Source: DATNIB01 sp035604685 (GTDB lineage Bacteria; Actinomycetota; Acidimicrobiia; Acidimicrobiales; RAAP-2). From it: a stretch of DNA of 36,387 nt. The notes under the pieces are model-generated. The model searched no databases. It saw only the letters and a program-made list of their open reading frames with translations, and was not told the DNA's origin. The stretch lies in NCBI GenBank assembly GCA_035604685.1, contig DATNIB010000068.1:1-36387 (forward strand), read 5' to 3'. Each line of letters opens with the position of its first letter. Within the stretch, counting starts at the first letter, position 1. Made by a program: the position numbers and the translations under genes. This document shows positions 7,265 to 13,356 of the stretch, one piece after another.

Positions 7265-7363
7265 CTACTTCCCGGCCCGCCGCTGCCAGCGGGTGGCCTT
7301 CAGCATCTTCTTGTGCTTCTTCTTGCGCATGCGCTTGCGGCGCTTCTTGATCAGCGAACCCAT
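7265..7363 (-). CDS. Small-subunit ribosomal protein bS22 (AURKAIP1/COX24 domain)
   Basis: The minus strand from ATG 7363 to TAG 7265 encodes a 32-aa very basic protein beginning MGSLIKKRRKRMRKKKHKK. This is the conserved start of the AURKAIP1/COX24-domain micro-protein found throughout Actinobacteria (about 33 aa in mycobacteria) and seen as bS22 in mycobacterial ribosomes. The C-terminal TRWQRRAGK also fits. The start has no Shine-Dalgarno. The upstream segment TAGCCTGCCGTCCCT closely resembles the one before the bL37 gene, suggesting a shared promoter type. It follows the hypothetical gene ending at 7378 by 14 nt, so read-through from that gene is also possible. Confidence 0.9.
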   Translation of the reverse strand: MGSLIKKRRKRMRKKKHKKMLKATRWQRRAGK

Positions 7364-7377
7364 GTAGGGACGGCAGG

Positions 7378-7769
7378 CTAGCAGCCGAAGCGGTGCGCCC
7401 CGCCCGGGAGGGGAGGCCGCTCGCTCGCCCAGGATTCGGGGCGGGCGCTCAACCGGGCCAGTGGGAACAGCACGTCGGGGGCAGGGGGACGGCCCTGCCC
7501 CCGACGCACGAAGCCGCCGAGGGTGAAGCGGCGCGACCCGAGGAGGGAGCGCTGGGGGGGTAGCGGTAACCGGAGTTCTCGACCCTGGCCGGAGCGGTCA
7601 CGAGGGCCCGGGGGGCGAGCCCGGCCGACAGGTCGGCGACGGCTCTCATGATCGCTTCGGCGCCGGAGCGACCGGCAACGACGACCCTGCGGCTGGTGCG
7701 GCGGACACGATGGTTGATCCCTTCGCGTCCTTGGGTGTCGGTGCCGTTCGACGGCTGGGTGTTGGACAA
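7378..7769 (-). CDS. Hypothetical protein with an apparent frameshift at a C7 run
   Basis: No family recognised. From TTG 7769, preceded by a strong Shine-Dalgarno (AGAGGAGGG), about 70 codons show coding-like GC-rich third positions (TQGREGINHRVRR, RRVVVAGRSGAEAIMRAVA, VENSGYRYPP). At a run of seven C on the minus strand (G 7554-7560 on +) the coding signal moves to another frame (RSLLGSRRFTLGGFVRRGQG, DVLFPLARLSARPESWAS, GGAHRFGC) and ends at TAG 7378. Read together this gives a protein of about 130 aa. In the unshifted frame it would end near 7449 with a low-quality tail. Explanations are a sequencing or assembly error in the homopolymer, a real inactivating mutation, or slippage. It lies 14 nt upstream of bS22. 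Confidence 0.5.
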
Positions 7770-7946
7770 CGGCCCTCCTCTGGGTTGGCTCCATCTTCCG
7801 ACCGCGACCTAAGAGGACTGCCAAGCAACGATAAGAAAAGCGTCAAGAAGGCCGGTGCAGGGTGCGGCCGGCGGCGCCCGATGACGCGGCGCCACCCCCT
7901 GCCTACCGCGGCCCAAGCCCGCGGCTCGCCGAGGGCCCGGAACGGC

Positions 7947-7952
7947 TAGACC
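7947..7952 (+). promoter_or_regulatory. Possible -10 box of a leaderless promoter
   Basis: TAGACC lies 6 nt before ATG 7959, the same spacing as at metG and prs, though the last base departs from TAnnnT. No Shine-Dalgarno sequence precedes the ATG. The 177 nt before it (7770-7946) contain the start region of the divergent hypothetical gene and nothing else I recognise. Confidence 0.35.
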
Positions 7953-7958
7953 AGGGCC

Positions 7959-8336
7959 ATGGCCATGGAGTCGACCGTAGAGCCCTCACCGATCGTCCTC
8001 GCTCGACGCCAGGACGTCGTGGTCGCGATGCGCGAGGTGGGGGCGGCCGCCGCCGAATTGCAGGTCCTCTTCGAGCAGCTGGCGACGGGCGTCGACCTGG
8101 GCCTCGACCGGATCGAGTGGGGAGCGGGGGCATTGGCGGTGGCGCGCACGATGCGTCTCGCGGATCGTCGGGAGATGCTGAACGCGGCCGCGGCGAGGGT
8201 CCGGCTGGCTCGTCACAACTTCCAACGGGCGATGTTCCTGTTGGCCATGGCCGAGGGGAGCTCCCTGGCCGAGATCGCCCGGACCTGGCGGGTCTCTCGG
8301 CAGCTCGTCTCCCGGATGACCAAGGAGGCGGGGTAG
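7959..8336 (+). CDS. Small protein with C-terminal helix-turn-helix
   Basis: A 125-aa, mostly helical protein. Residues 1-95 contain long amphipathic helices (ARRQDVVVAMREVGAAAAEL; RREMLNAAAARVRLARHNFQ). The C-terminus GSSLAEIARTWRVSRQLVSRMTKEA (about 100-124) looks like a helix-turn-helix of the type seen in sigma-70 region 4 or Hin/homeodomain-like recognisers. It could be a small DNA-binding regulator; no target or ligand domain is recognised. It stands alone on + between divergent and convergent minus genes. A second in-frame ATG two codons later (7965) is also possible. Confidence 0.65.
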   Translation: MAMESTVEPSPIVLARRQDVVVAMREVGAAAAELQVLFEQLATGVDLGLDRIEWGAGALAVARTMRLADRREMLNAAAARVRLARHNFQRAMFLLAMAEGSSLAEIARTWRVSRQLVSRMTKEAG

Positions 8337-8358
8337 CCGAGGACGGGTGGGGGCGGGC

Positions 8359-9735
8359 TCAATCCGGTGCCGGCACCTCGGCGGGCGCTCTCACGACGGG
8401 GAGGCGCAGCTCCATGAGCGTGCCGCCGTCCGGCGGCGTCGACGCCGCGACGGTGCCCCCCTCGTCGTGGGCCACCTGGGCCACGATCGCCAGCCCCAGC
8501 CCCGACCCGGGGAGCGCCCGGGCCGAGCCGGCCCGGTAGAAGCGGTCGAAGACGCGCGGCAGGTCGAAGGGAGCGATGCCCGGGCCGTGGTCGCGCACGC
8601 TGACGGTCCCGGCGCGGCAGGCCACCTCGACGGTGCCGCCGTCGGGGCTCCACTTGAGCGCGTTGTCGAGGAGGTTGCCGACGGCCCGCGTGATCCGTTC
8701 ACGGCGCCCCTGCACCCAGGTCGGCTCGAGGGCAGCCTCGAAGTGCACGCCGCGGGGCCGGCCGTGCGAGGTGGCCAGCCCGACTGCGTCCTCGACCAGC
8801 TCGTCGAGCCGGATCGGTCCGGGTTCGGGCTCGGTGTGGGTCCCGCGGGCCAGCTCGGCCAGGTCGCCCACCAGGTTGGTGAGCTCCTCCATCTGGGTCA
8901 GCACGTCTCCGACCAGGACCTCCCGGTCCTCGGCCCCCAGCTCGTCGACCCGTCGGACCACTTCGAGATTGGTCCGCAGGCTGGTGAGCGGCGTGCGGAG
9001 CTCGTGGGAGGCGTCGAGGACCAGCTGGCGCTGGGACTCGCGCGAGGTCTCCAGCGCGCCGAGCAACCGGTTGAAGGCCCGCCGGAGGCGGCCGAGCTCG
9101 TCGGGCCCGCCGGGCTCCAGCCGCTCGGAGACGTCGGTCGTATGGGCGAGCTCCTCCACCGACGCAGTCAGGTCGTCGAGCGGTTCGATGGCGGCGCGGG
9201 CGACGAGCCAGCCGAGCAGGATGGCCAGCGCCACGCCGGCGATGGCCACGAGGAGCAGCGCCAGGCCCAGGTGGCCGAGCTGCTGGTTGACCCCCGCCAG
9301 CGGCGCGGCGACCTGGAGCGCACCGTTGTTGAGAAAGATCGGCGCGGCGCCGGCCTCGGTGATGGACAGGTTCCTCACCGGCACGACGTACTCCCGGAGC
9401 TCTCCCTTGCCCCGGACGGTGGCGTCGGTGAAGTAGGGCCTCGCCTGCCCGGCCGCCACGGCCTTGGTGGCGGCCGTCACCGGCAAGGTCGCCGTGCTGA
9501 AGATCGGGGTGTCGTCGAACGCCGCGACCACCTGGACGTAGACACCGTTGTTCTGGGCGAGCACCAGGCCGCCGCCCTGCTCATGGGCGGCGTTGCTGGC
9601 GCTCGCGATCAACGTGTCGTCGACCGAGTTGACGAGCGAGTTGCGGGTGGCGACGTAGGCACCGAGGGACGCCACCAGCACGGCGAACACCGCCGTCACC
9701 GTCGCCGCCAGCACGATGCGGGTTCGGAAGGTCAC
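8359..9735 (-). CDS. Two-component sensor histidine kinase, MprB-like
   Basis: Membrane-bound sensor kinase of 458 aa. TM1 is at about 6-28, followed by an extracytoplasmic sensor of about 125 residues and TM2 at about 155-179. A HAMP segment (about 180-233) leads to the phospho-acceptor box LDASHELRTPLTSLR with His244. The N box NLLDNALKW, G1 VRDHGPGIA, F box FDRFYRA and G2 GSGLGLAIVAQV complete the HATPase domain. The overall layout matches actinobacterial MprB/TcrY-type kinases, which sense envelope stress. GTG 9735 overlaps the response regulator stop as GTGA, so the pair is co-translated. The signal sensed is unknown. Confidence 0.92.
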   Translation of the reverse strand: MTFRTRIVLAATVTAVFAVLVASLGAYVATRNSLVNSVDDTLIASASNAAHEQGGGLVLAQNNGVYVQVVAAFDDTPIFSTATLPVTAATKAVAAGQARPYFTDATVRGKGELREYVVPVRNLSITEAGAAPIFLNNGALQVAAPLAGVNQQLGHLGLALLLVAIAGVALAILLGWLVARAAIEPLDDLTASVEELAHTTDVSERLEPGGPDELGRLRRAFNRLLGALETSRESQRQLVLDASHELRTPLTSLRTNLEVVRRVDELGAEDREVLVGDVLTQMEELTNLVGDLAELARGTHTEPEPGPIRLDELVEDAVGLATSHGRPRGVHFEAALEPTWVQGRRERITRAVGNLLDNALKWSPDGGTVEVACRAGTVSVRDHGPGIAPFDLPRVFDRFYRAGSARALPGSGLGLAIVAQVAHDEGGTVAASTPPDGGTLMELRLPVVRAPAEVPAPD

Positions 9736-10412
9736 GGCTCTCGCAGGACGTAGCCGACGGCTCGGACGGTGTGGATGTAGCGCGGCTCGCCGCCCGCCTC
9801 GGTCTTGCGCCGGAGATAACCGACGTAGACGGCGAGCGAGTTGGTGCCCGAGTCGAAGTCATAGCCCCAGACCCGCTCCAAGATGACCTCGCGGGTGAGC
9901 ACCTGGCGGGGGTGGCGGAGGAAGAGCTCGAGTAGGTCGAACTCGATGCGGGTGAGGGTGAAGGTCCGGTCGGCGCGGCGGACCTCCCGGGTCCCGAGAT
10001 CGAGCTCGAGGTCGCCGAAGCGGAGCGTCTCGCCCTCGCCCTCGCTTCGGCGGCGCAGGAGGGCCCGCAGCCGCGCCAACAGCTCGGCCAGCGCGAACGG
10101 CTTCACCAGGTAGTCGTCGGCCCCGGCGTCGAGGCCTTGCACCCGGTCGTTGACCGCGTCGCGGGCGGTGAGCATCAGCACCGGGGTGTCGTCGCCCGCC
10201 GACCGGAGCCGCCGGCACACCTCCAGTCCGTCGAGGTCGGGGAGCCCGAGGTCGAGGACCATGGCATCGGGGGAGGCGAGGGCCAACGCGTGGAGGGCGC
10301 TCGTGCCATCGGCGGCGGTCTCCACCTCATAGCCCTCGAGGCGCAGGGCGCGTTCCAGGGAACCGCTGACTGCGGGGTCGTCGTCAACGACGAGGATCTT
10401 CACGGGGCGCAC
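9732..10412 (-). CDS. OmpR/PhoB-family response regulator, MprA-like
   Basis: A 226-aa response regulator. The N-terminal receiver domain has the acidic pocket VVDDDPA (D10-D12), the phospho-acceptor D54 in MVLDLGLPDLDG, and Lys104 in LVKPF. The C-terminal winged helix (about 130-226) contains LTRIEFDLLELFLRHPRQVLTRE, RVWGYDFD and a GYLRRKTE-to-VRAVGYVLREP tail typical of OmpR/PhoB proteins. It is most like MprA, partner of the kinase encoded next. Start chosen at GTG 10412; a GTG at 10403 (VKILVVDD) is an equally plausible alternative, and neither has a strong Shine-Dalgarno. The 195 nt between it and tRNA-Gln hold the divergent promoters, but I could not fix the boxes. Confidence 0.93.
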   Translation of the reverse strand: MRPVKILVVDDDPAVSGSLERALRLEGYEVETAADGTSALHALALASPDAMVLDLGLPDLDGLEVCRRLRSAGDDTPVLMLTARDAVNDRVQGLDAGADDYLVKPFALAELLARLRALLRRRSEGEGETLRFGDLELDLGTREVRRADRTFTLTRIEFDLLELFLRHPRQVLTREVILERVWGYDFDSGTNSLAVYVGYLRRKTEAGGEPRYIHTVRAVGYVLREP

Positions 10413-10607
10413 CGTCTTCTCTGCGAGCGGTCACCGGGCCGGTCGACTGTCGGTGGTGCCGGGCTGTCTTCTCGGTTCCTGCCGCACCTACCACGCCGCG
10501 CCGCCGCAGAGCCTACCGTTGCCAACGCTGATACCGGGGCCGGTGGGCGCTCGATCCCCCATTTCGCGTCGCCTCGGGACCCGTGTGATACGCGTGGTGC
10601 CGCCTAT

Positions 10608-10683
10608 TGGCGGGTAGTTCAACCGGCAGAACGCCTGACTTTGGATCAGGAGGTTGGAGGTTCGAGCCCTCCCCCGCCAGCCA
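10608..10683 (+). tRNA. tRNA-Gln (anticodon TTG), CCA encoded
   Basis: A full cloverleaf can be drawn. Acceptor TGGCGGG pairs with CCCGCCA (10673-10679). The anticodon stem CCTGA/TCAGG holds loop CTTTGGA, giving anticodon TTG. The T arm is GGAGG-TTCGAGC-CCTCC, the discriminator is G10680, and CCA (10681-10683) is encoded. It reads CAA, with wobble to CAG. The 247 nt between it and the next gene contain no recognisable gene; a TACAGT at 10854-10859 could be a -10 box for the following secreted protein. Confidence 0.97.
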
Positions 10684-10930
10684 CAAGTTTCCTGTTCAGC
10701 GACTCGCGTGCTCGGCCGTACGGCGCTACCGGACCCGGGCTTGTCAACGTTCTGTCGACGCGGCTCGGTTGCACTCTCGAAGGTGGCTTCGTTGGGTGGG
10801 GAGTTGCCAGGGGCCCGGGAAGGTTTGGGCTCGCTCAACCCGTCCATCTGACTTACAGTCTCTCAATCCTGGATGACAGAGACCGGAGCGGCGTCGGCGA
10901 GGGCGCCCATGGGGAGGGACTGATCTCAAG

Positions 10931-12259
10931 ATGGCCAAGCACCGTCCAGCACACGCCAGGTCGGGCCTCGGGCGCTACACCGCCCCGCGCCGCCTGCACC
11001 CGGCCCACGCGGCCGCCTCGGCCGACGGCGTGCGCATCGTCGGGCTGACCGGCGCCCTGGTCGGTGGCGGGCTCCTGGCCTCGGCCGGGCTCATGGGCAT
11101 CATCGCCACGCCGGCCGGCGCGACGGCGCCCGGGGCGTTCGTCACCGGGGCCAGCCCGCCCTTCAGCAGCCTGGGCACCACCAACTTCGACGGCTTCGGG
11201 AACTTCGCCACGGTGGCGGGCGGTGGCGGGACCGTGGCCCACCCCGGCGAAGCGACCGCAGTTGCCGGTTTTGGGGACTTGGACGCCACCAACGTCGACA
11301 ACACGGCCTTCGCGTTCGGCTTCGGCCCCGGGAACGAATCCATTGCCTCTGCCGGCAGCTTCGGGGAGTTCGCCAACCTGTCGGGCAACTCGGCGACGGC
11401 CAACGCCGTCTCGGCCGTCGGCCCGCTCGGTGGCCCCCCCGCGGGCGTGGCCTTCGCCGGGGCGGGTGACAGCTCGTTCCTCCCCACCGGAAGCGCCTTC
11501 GCCAACGCCTCGGACAACACGGCCTTTGCCTGGACCTTCGGAGGGTTCTCCGATGCCACCGCCGGATTCGGCGATGACGCCAACGTGTCGGACAACGTGG
11601 CGTATGCCGGGAGCCAGTTCGCCGACGTCACTTCCGAGGCCGGCATCGGGGCGGATGCCAACCTCTCGGGCAACGGCGCCTACGCCTACGGCCTCCTGGC
11701 CGAGTTCGTCGGAGCGTATGCCGGCGTCGGGTCCGACGGGCACTACGAGAACAACCTGGCGGTCGCCCAGAGCACGTTCGGCCTGGCGGTCGCCTGTGCC
11801 GGGGTGGAGGTCTTCAGCGTGGAGGGCTGCGACGACGGCTTCACCGGCGGCCTCGCTCAGCCGAGCGACCACATTGTCGGTGTGGCCGATCCCGGCAGCA
11901 ACAACATGGCCACGGCCGGCAGCGTCGCGGGTCCGGCGGAGGCCTTCGCCGTGGGCGGCGACAACAACACCGCGGCAGCCAGCGCGGTCGGCGGCGGGGC
12001 CGGCGCGGCGCTGGCCGATGGCACCGGCAACTCGGCGGCGGCCCTCGGGGTAGCCGGCGGCACCACCACCGCCCAGGCGGTCGGCACGGACGTGAACGCC
12101 GACGCCACGGCCGTCGGGGCCGGCTCGACGGCCACGGCCGTCGACGTCGCCGGGGTCTCCCTCGTCGGGGCCACCTCGGCGCTCGGTGGTTGGTCGGACG
12201 CCTCCACCAGCGGTGGGGCGTGGACCGTCAGCATCAACGGCGGGACGCTCGTCAGCTAA
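10931..12259 (+). CDS. Secreted Gly/Ala/Asn-rich repetitive protein
   Basis: No characterised family recognised. The 442-aa protein has a basic N-terminus (KHRPAHARSGLGRYTAPRR), a hydrophobic segment at about 36-66 ending in ATPAGATA that looks like a signal peptide, and then a low-complexity region. About ten degenerate units of the form (S/D)-x-N-x-A-x-A recur every 20-37 residues (DNTAFAFG, GNSATANA, DNTAFAWT, DNVAYAGS, GNGAYAYG, NNLAVAQS, NNMATAGS, DNNTAAAS, GNSAAALG). This suggests a repetitive beta-fold on the cell surface. It ends in GGAWTVSINGGTLVS, whose coding sequence is partly duplicated 1 kb downstream. A GGGGAGGG Shine-Dalgarno-like run lies 12 nt before the ATG. It resembles mycobacterial PGRS proteins in composition only. 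Confidence 0.75.
   Translation: MAKHRPAHARSGLGRYTAPRRLHPAHAAASADGVRIVGLTGALVGGGLLASAGLMGIIATPAGATAPGAFVTGASPPFSSLGTTNFDGFGNFATVAGGGGTVAHPGEATAVAGFGDLDATNVDNTAFAFGFGPGNESIASAGSFGEFANLSGNSATANAVSAVGPLGGPPAGVAFAGAGDSSFLPTGSAFANASDNTAFAWTFGGFSDATAGFGDDANVSDNVAYAGSQFADVTSEAGIGADANLSGNGAYAYGLLAEFVGAYAGVGSDGHYENNLAVAQSTFGLAVACAGVEVFSVEGCDDGFTGGLAQPSDHIVGVADPGSNNMATAGSVAGPAEAFAVGGDNNTAAASAVGGGAGAALADGTGNSAAALGVAGGTTTAQAVGTDVNADATAVGAGSTATAVDVAGVSLVGATSALGGWSDASTSGGAWTVSINGGTLVS
12227..12257 (+). repeat. 31-nt direct repeat, copy 1
   Basis: The last 31 nt before the TAA of the secreted-protein gene recur without a mismatch at 13259-13289. The two copies bracket the minus-strand DUF1003-like gene and the tRNA-like scar. 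Confidence 0.9.
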
Positions 12260-12426
12260 GAAGCCTCGGTTCGGGGAGCCGCCTCCTTGTCAACGGTTTT
12301 CAACGTGACTGGACCGCACCGGACCTTTGAGCCGACCCGACGACTGAGGGTTGGTGATCCGGTGCAGCATCGAGAGGGGTCGACTCGGATCCAATCTCCG
12401 GGTTCTCTTCGCGCCGGAGGTTCCCC

Positions 12427-12930
12427 CTATTTGGCTGTCTTCAGGCTTTCGATGGCGTCGAGGAGAATCTTGATCCCGCCCTCTGTGTGAACGTCCAGCA
12501 GCGTGAGCGCTTGTTGGATCCCGTTGCGAGCGTCTTCGACGTCCTCGAACGTTTTCGCCACGCGGGCGTCGGCTGCCTCGTTCTGCAGGTTCTGGCCGAC
12601 CATCAGGGCGGGGAGTAGCACCAGCTGGATGAACGTCTGCGCCACCCAGGCCACCAGGGCGATGACGCTCGCCTTGATGATGACCGCCGGGAAGAAGCTG
12701 TGGAACACGTGGAACGCCGAGAGTACGGCTGGGAGCGAGCAGAGAGCGAGCACGCAGAAGACCCAGAAGCACGTCATTGTCCCGACGTATTGCGTGAGGG
12801 TGAGCGCGACCTTCTTGTTGAACCGGGCGTAGGCGGTGTTGGTGGGTAGGTGATCGGCAGTGCGCTTATGCACCGCCTGCCCAAGCCTGGTGAACCCATG
12901 CGTCGGTTGCTGCTGGTCGGTCGTCGTCAC
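12427..12930 (-). CDS. DUF1003-like membrane protein
   Basis: A 167-aa protein with two membrane segments (about 48-70, TMTCFWVFCVLALCSLPAVLS, and about 80-110, IIKASVIALVAWVAQTFIQL). They are followed by LVLLPALMVGQNLQNEAADARVAKTFEDVEDARNG, recalling DUF1003 proteins, where a SQNRQ-type motif follows the second helix. The C-terminal ~50 residues are helical and probably cytoplasmic (QQALTLLDVHTEGGIKILLDAIESL). The GTG start has a good Shine-Dalgarno (AAGGAG, 7 nt spacing), unlike the leaderless genes around it. About 15% of its third positions are A or T, more than in neighbouring genes, which with the flanking repeats suggests acquisition. Function unknown. The 167 nt between this gene and the secreted-protein gene contain no gene I recognise. 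Confidence 0.7.
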   Translation of the reverse strand: MTTTDQQQPTHGFTRLGQAVHKRTADHLPTNTAYARFNKKVALTLTQYVGTMTCFWVFCVLALCSLPAVLSAFHVFHSFFPAVIIKASVIALVAWVAQTFIQLVLLPALMVGQNLQNEAADARVAKTFEDVEDARNGIQQALTLLDVHTEGGIKILLDAIESLKTAK

Positions 12931-13080
12931 CTGTCTGCTCCTTGTTGGCTGAGTTCGGAGCCGGTCCTCCCGGGTCGTTCTGCATGATTTTCTCTTGGTT
13001 CTCGAAAGTGGGTTGGGATGCTCGACCGGCGGGGCCGATATCGAGTTCAGCGCGATGGACTCGAGCGCCGACTGTCATCA

Positions 13081-13100
13081 GAACCGGTTCGAGTCCGGTC
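13081..13100 (+). other. Isolated tRNA T-arm-like sequence (possible attachment or tRNA scar)
   Basis: ACCGG-TTCGAGT-CCGGT (13083-13099) is a perfect five-pair T stem with the canonical seven-base T loop. No complement to the downstream CAGGACA lies at the right distance upstream, and no complete anticodon stem can be formed, so this is not a functional tRNA. The bases before it (CGCCGACTGTCA) weakly resemble the 5' half of a tRNA-Asp anticodon arm. It is probably a fragment left by recombination at a tRNA gene; coincidence is possible. Confidence 0.35.
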
Positions 13101-13112
13101 AGGACACGCCGT

Positions 13113-13289
13113 GGCGATAGGTACGGACCCGCGAGCCGACGGCACCTCCGTCGGTGCCGGCTCGACGGCGTCGGCCATCCAAGATCTCGGGCTCGGGCTG
13201 TCGACGGTGGGGTCTCGGCGGGTGGTCGGATGCCGCCTCCAGTGGTGGCATCTGGACGGTCAGCATCAACGGCGGGACGCTCGTCAGCT
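13113..13289 (+). pseudogene. Decayed copy of the 3' end of the secreted repetitive-protein gene
   Basis: This stretch aligns with the final ~180 nt of the gene ending at 12259. In one frame it reads AIGTDPRADGTSVGAGSTASAI, against AVGTDVNADATAVGAGSTATAV in the intact gene. After a shift into another frame it reads LGGWSDAASSGGIWTVSINGG, against LGGWSDASTSGGAWTVSINGG. The last 31 nt are identical. It has no start codon, a frameshift in the middle and no stop at the homologous position (TGG instead of TAA). It is therefore a remnant of a partial tandem duplication or of a second paralogue. Confidence 0.85.
13259..13289 (+). repeat. 31-nt direct repeat, copy 2
   Basis: Identical to 12227-12257 and lying inside the decayed 3'-end copy. 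It marks the right edge of the ~1 kb segment with the DUF1003-like gene. Confidence 0.9.
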
Positions 13290-13313
13290 GGCCACCTCGG
13301 TGGGCCGGGCCCT

Positions 13314-13350
13314 CCGGCCAGCCAGATTCGGGTGAGTTCGAGCTGGCCGG
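13314..13350 (-). terminator. Inverted repeat after the 544-aa membrane protein
   Basis: CCGGCCAGC (13314-13322) and GCTGGCCGG (13342-13350) form a perfect 9-bp stem around a 19-nt loop, starting 6 nt past the stop of the minus-strand gene. There is no U tract, so this is a terminator-like or RNA-stabilising hairpin rather than a classic intrinsic terminator. Confidence 0.45.
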
Positions 13351-13356
13351 GTGGCT

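Noticed and set aside
8366..8377. Perfect palindrome GGTGCCGGCACC at the end of the histidine kinase gene
   Set aside because: It lies inside coding sequence with no loop and no U tract, so it is not a credible terminator or operator.
8347..9753. 468-codon open + frame across the histidine kinase gene
   Set aside because: It is antisense to a full-length, motif-complete sensor kinase and has no family features.
12866..13078. Small minus-strand ORF (contains MQNDPGGPAPNSANKEQ) overlapping the start of the DUF1003-like gene
   Set aside because: Weak ribosome-binding site and no homology. The clear AAGGAG sequence inside it serves the DUF1003-like gene, so a separate peptide is not supported.
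13018..13335. 105-codon + frame spanning the decayed gene copy, read as a new gene
   Set aside because: Its only recognisable part is out-of-frame homology to the end of the secreted-protein gene, with a frameshift and a tRNA-like fragment upstream; it is a pseudogene remnant.
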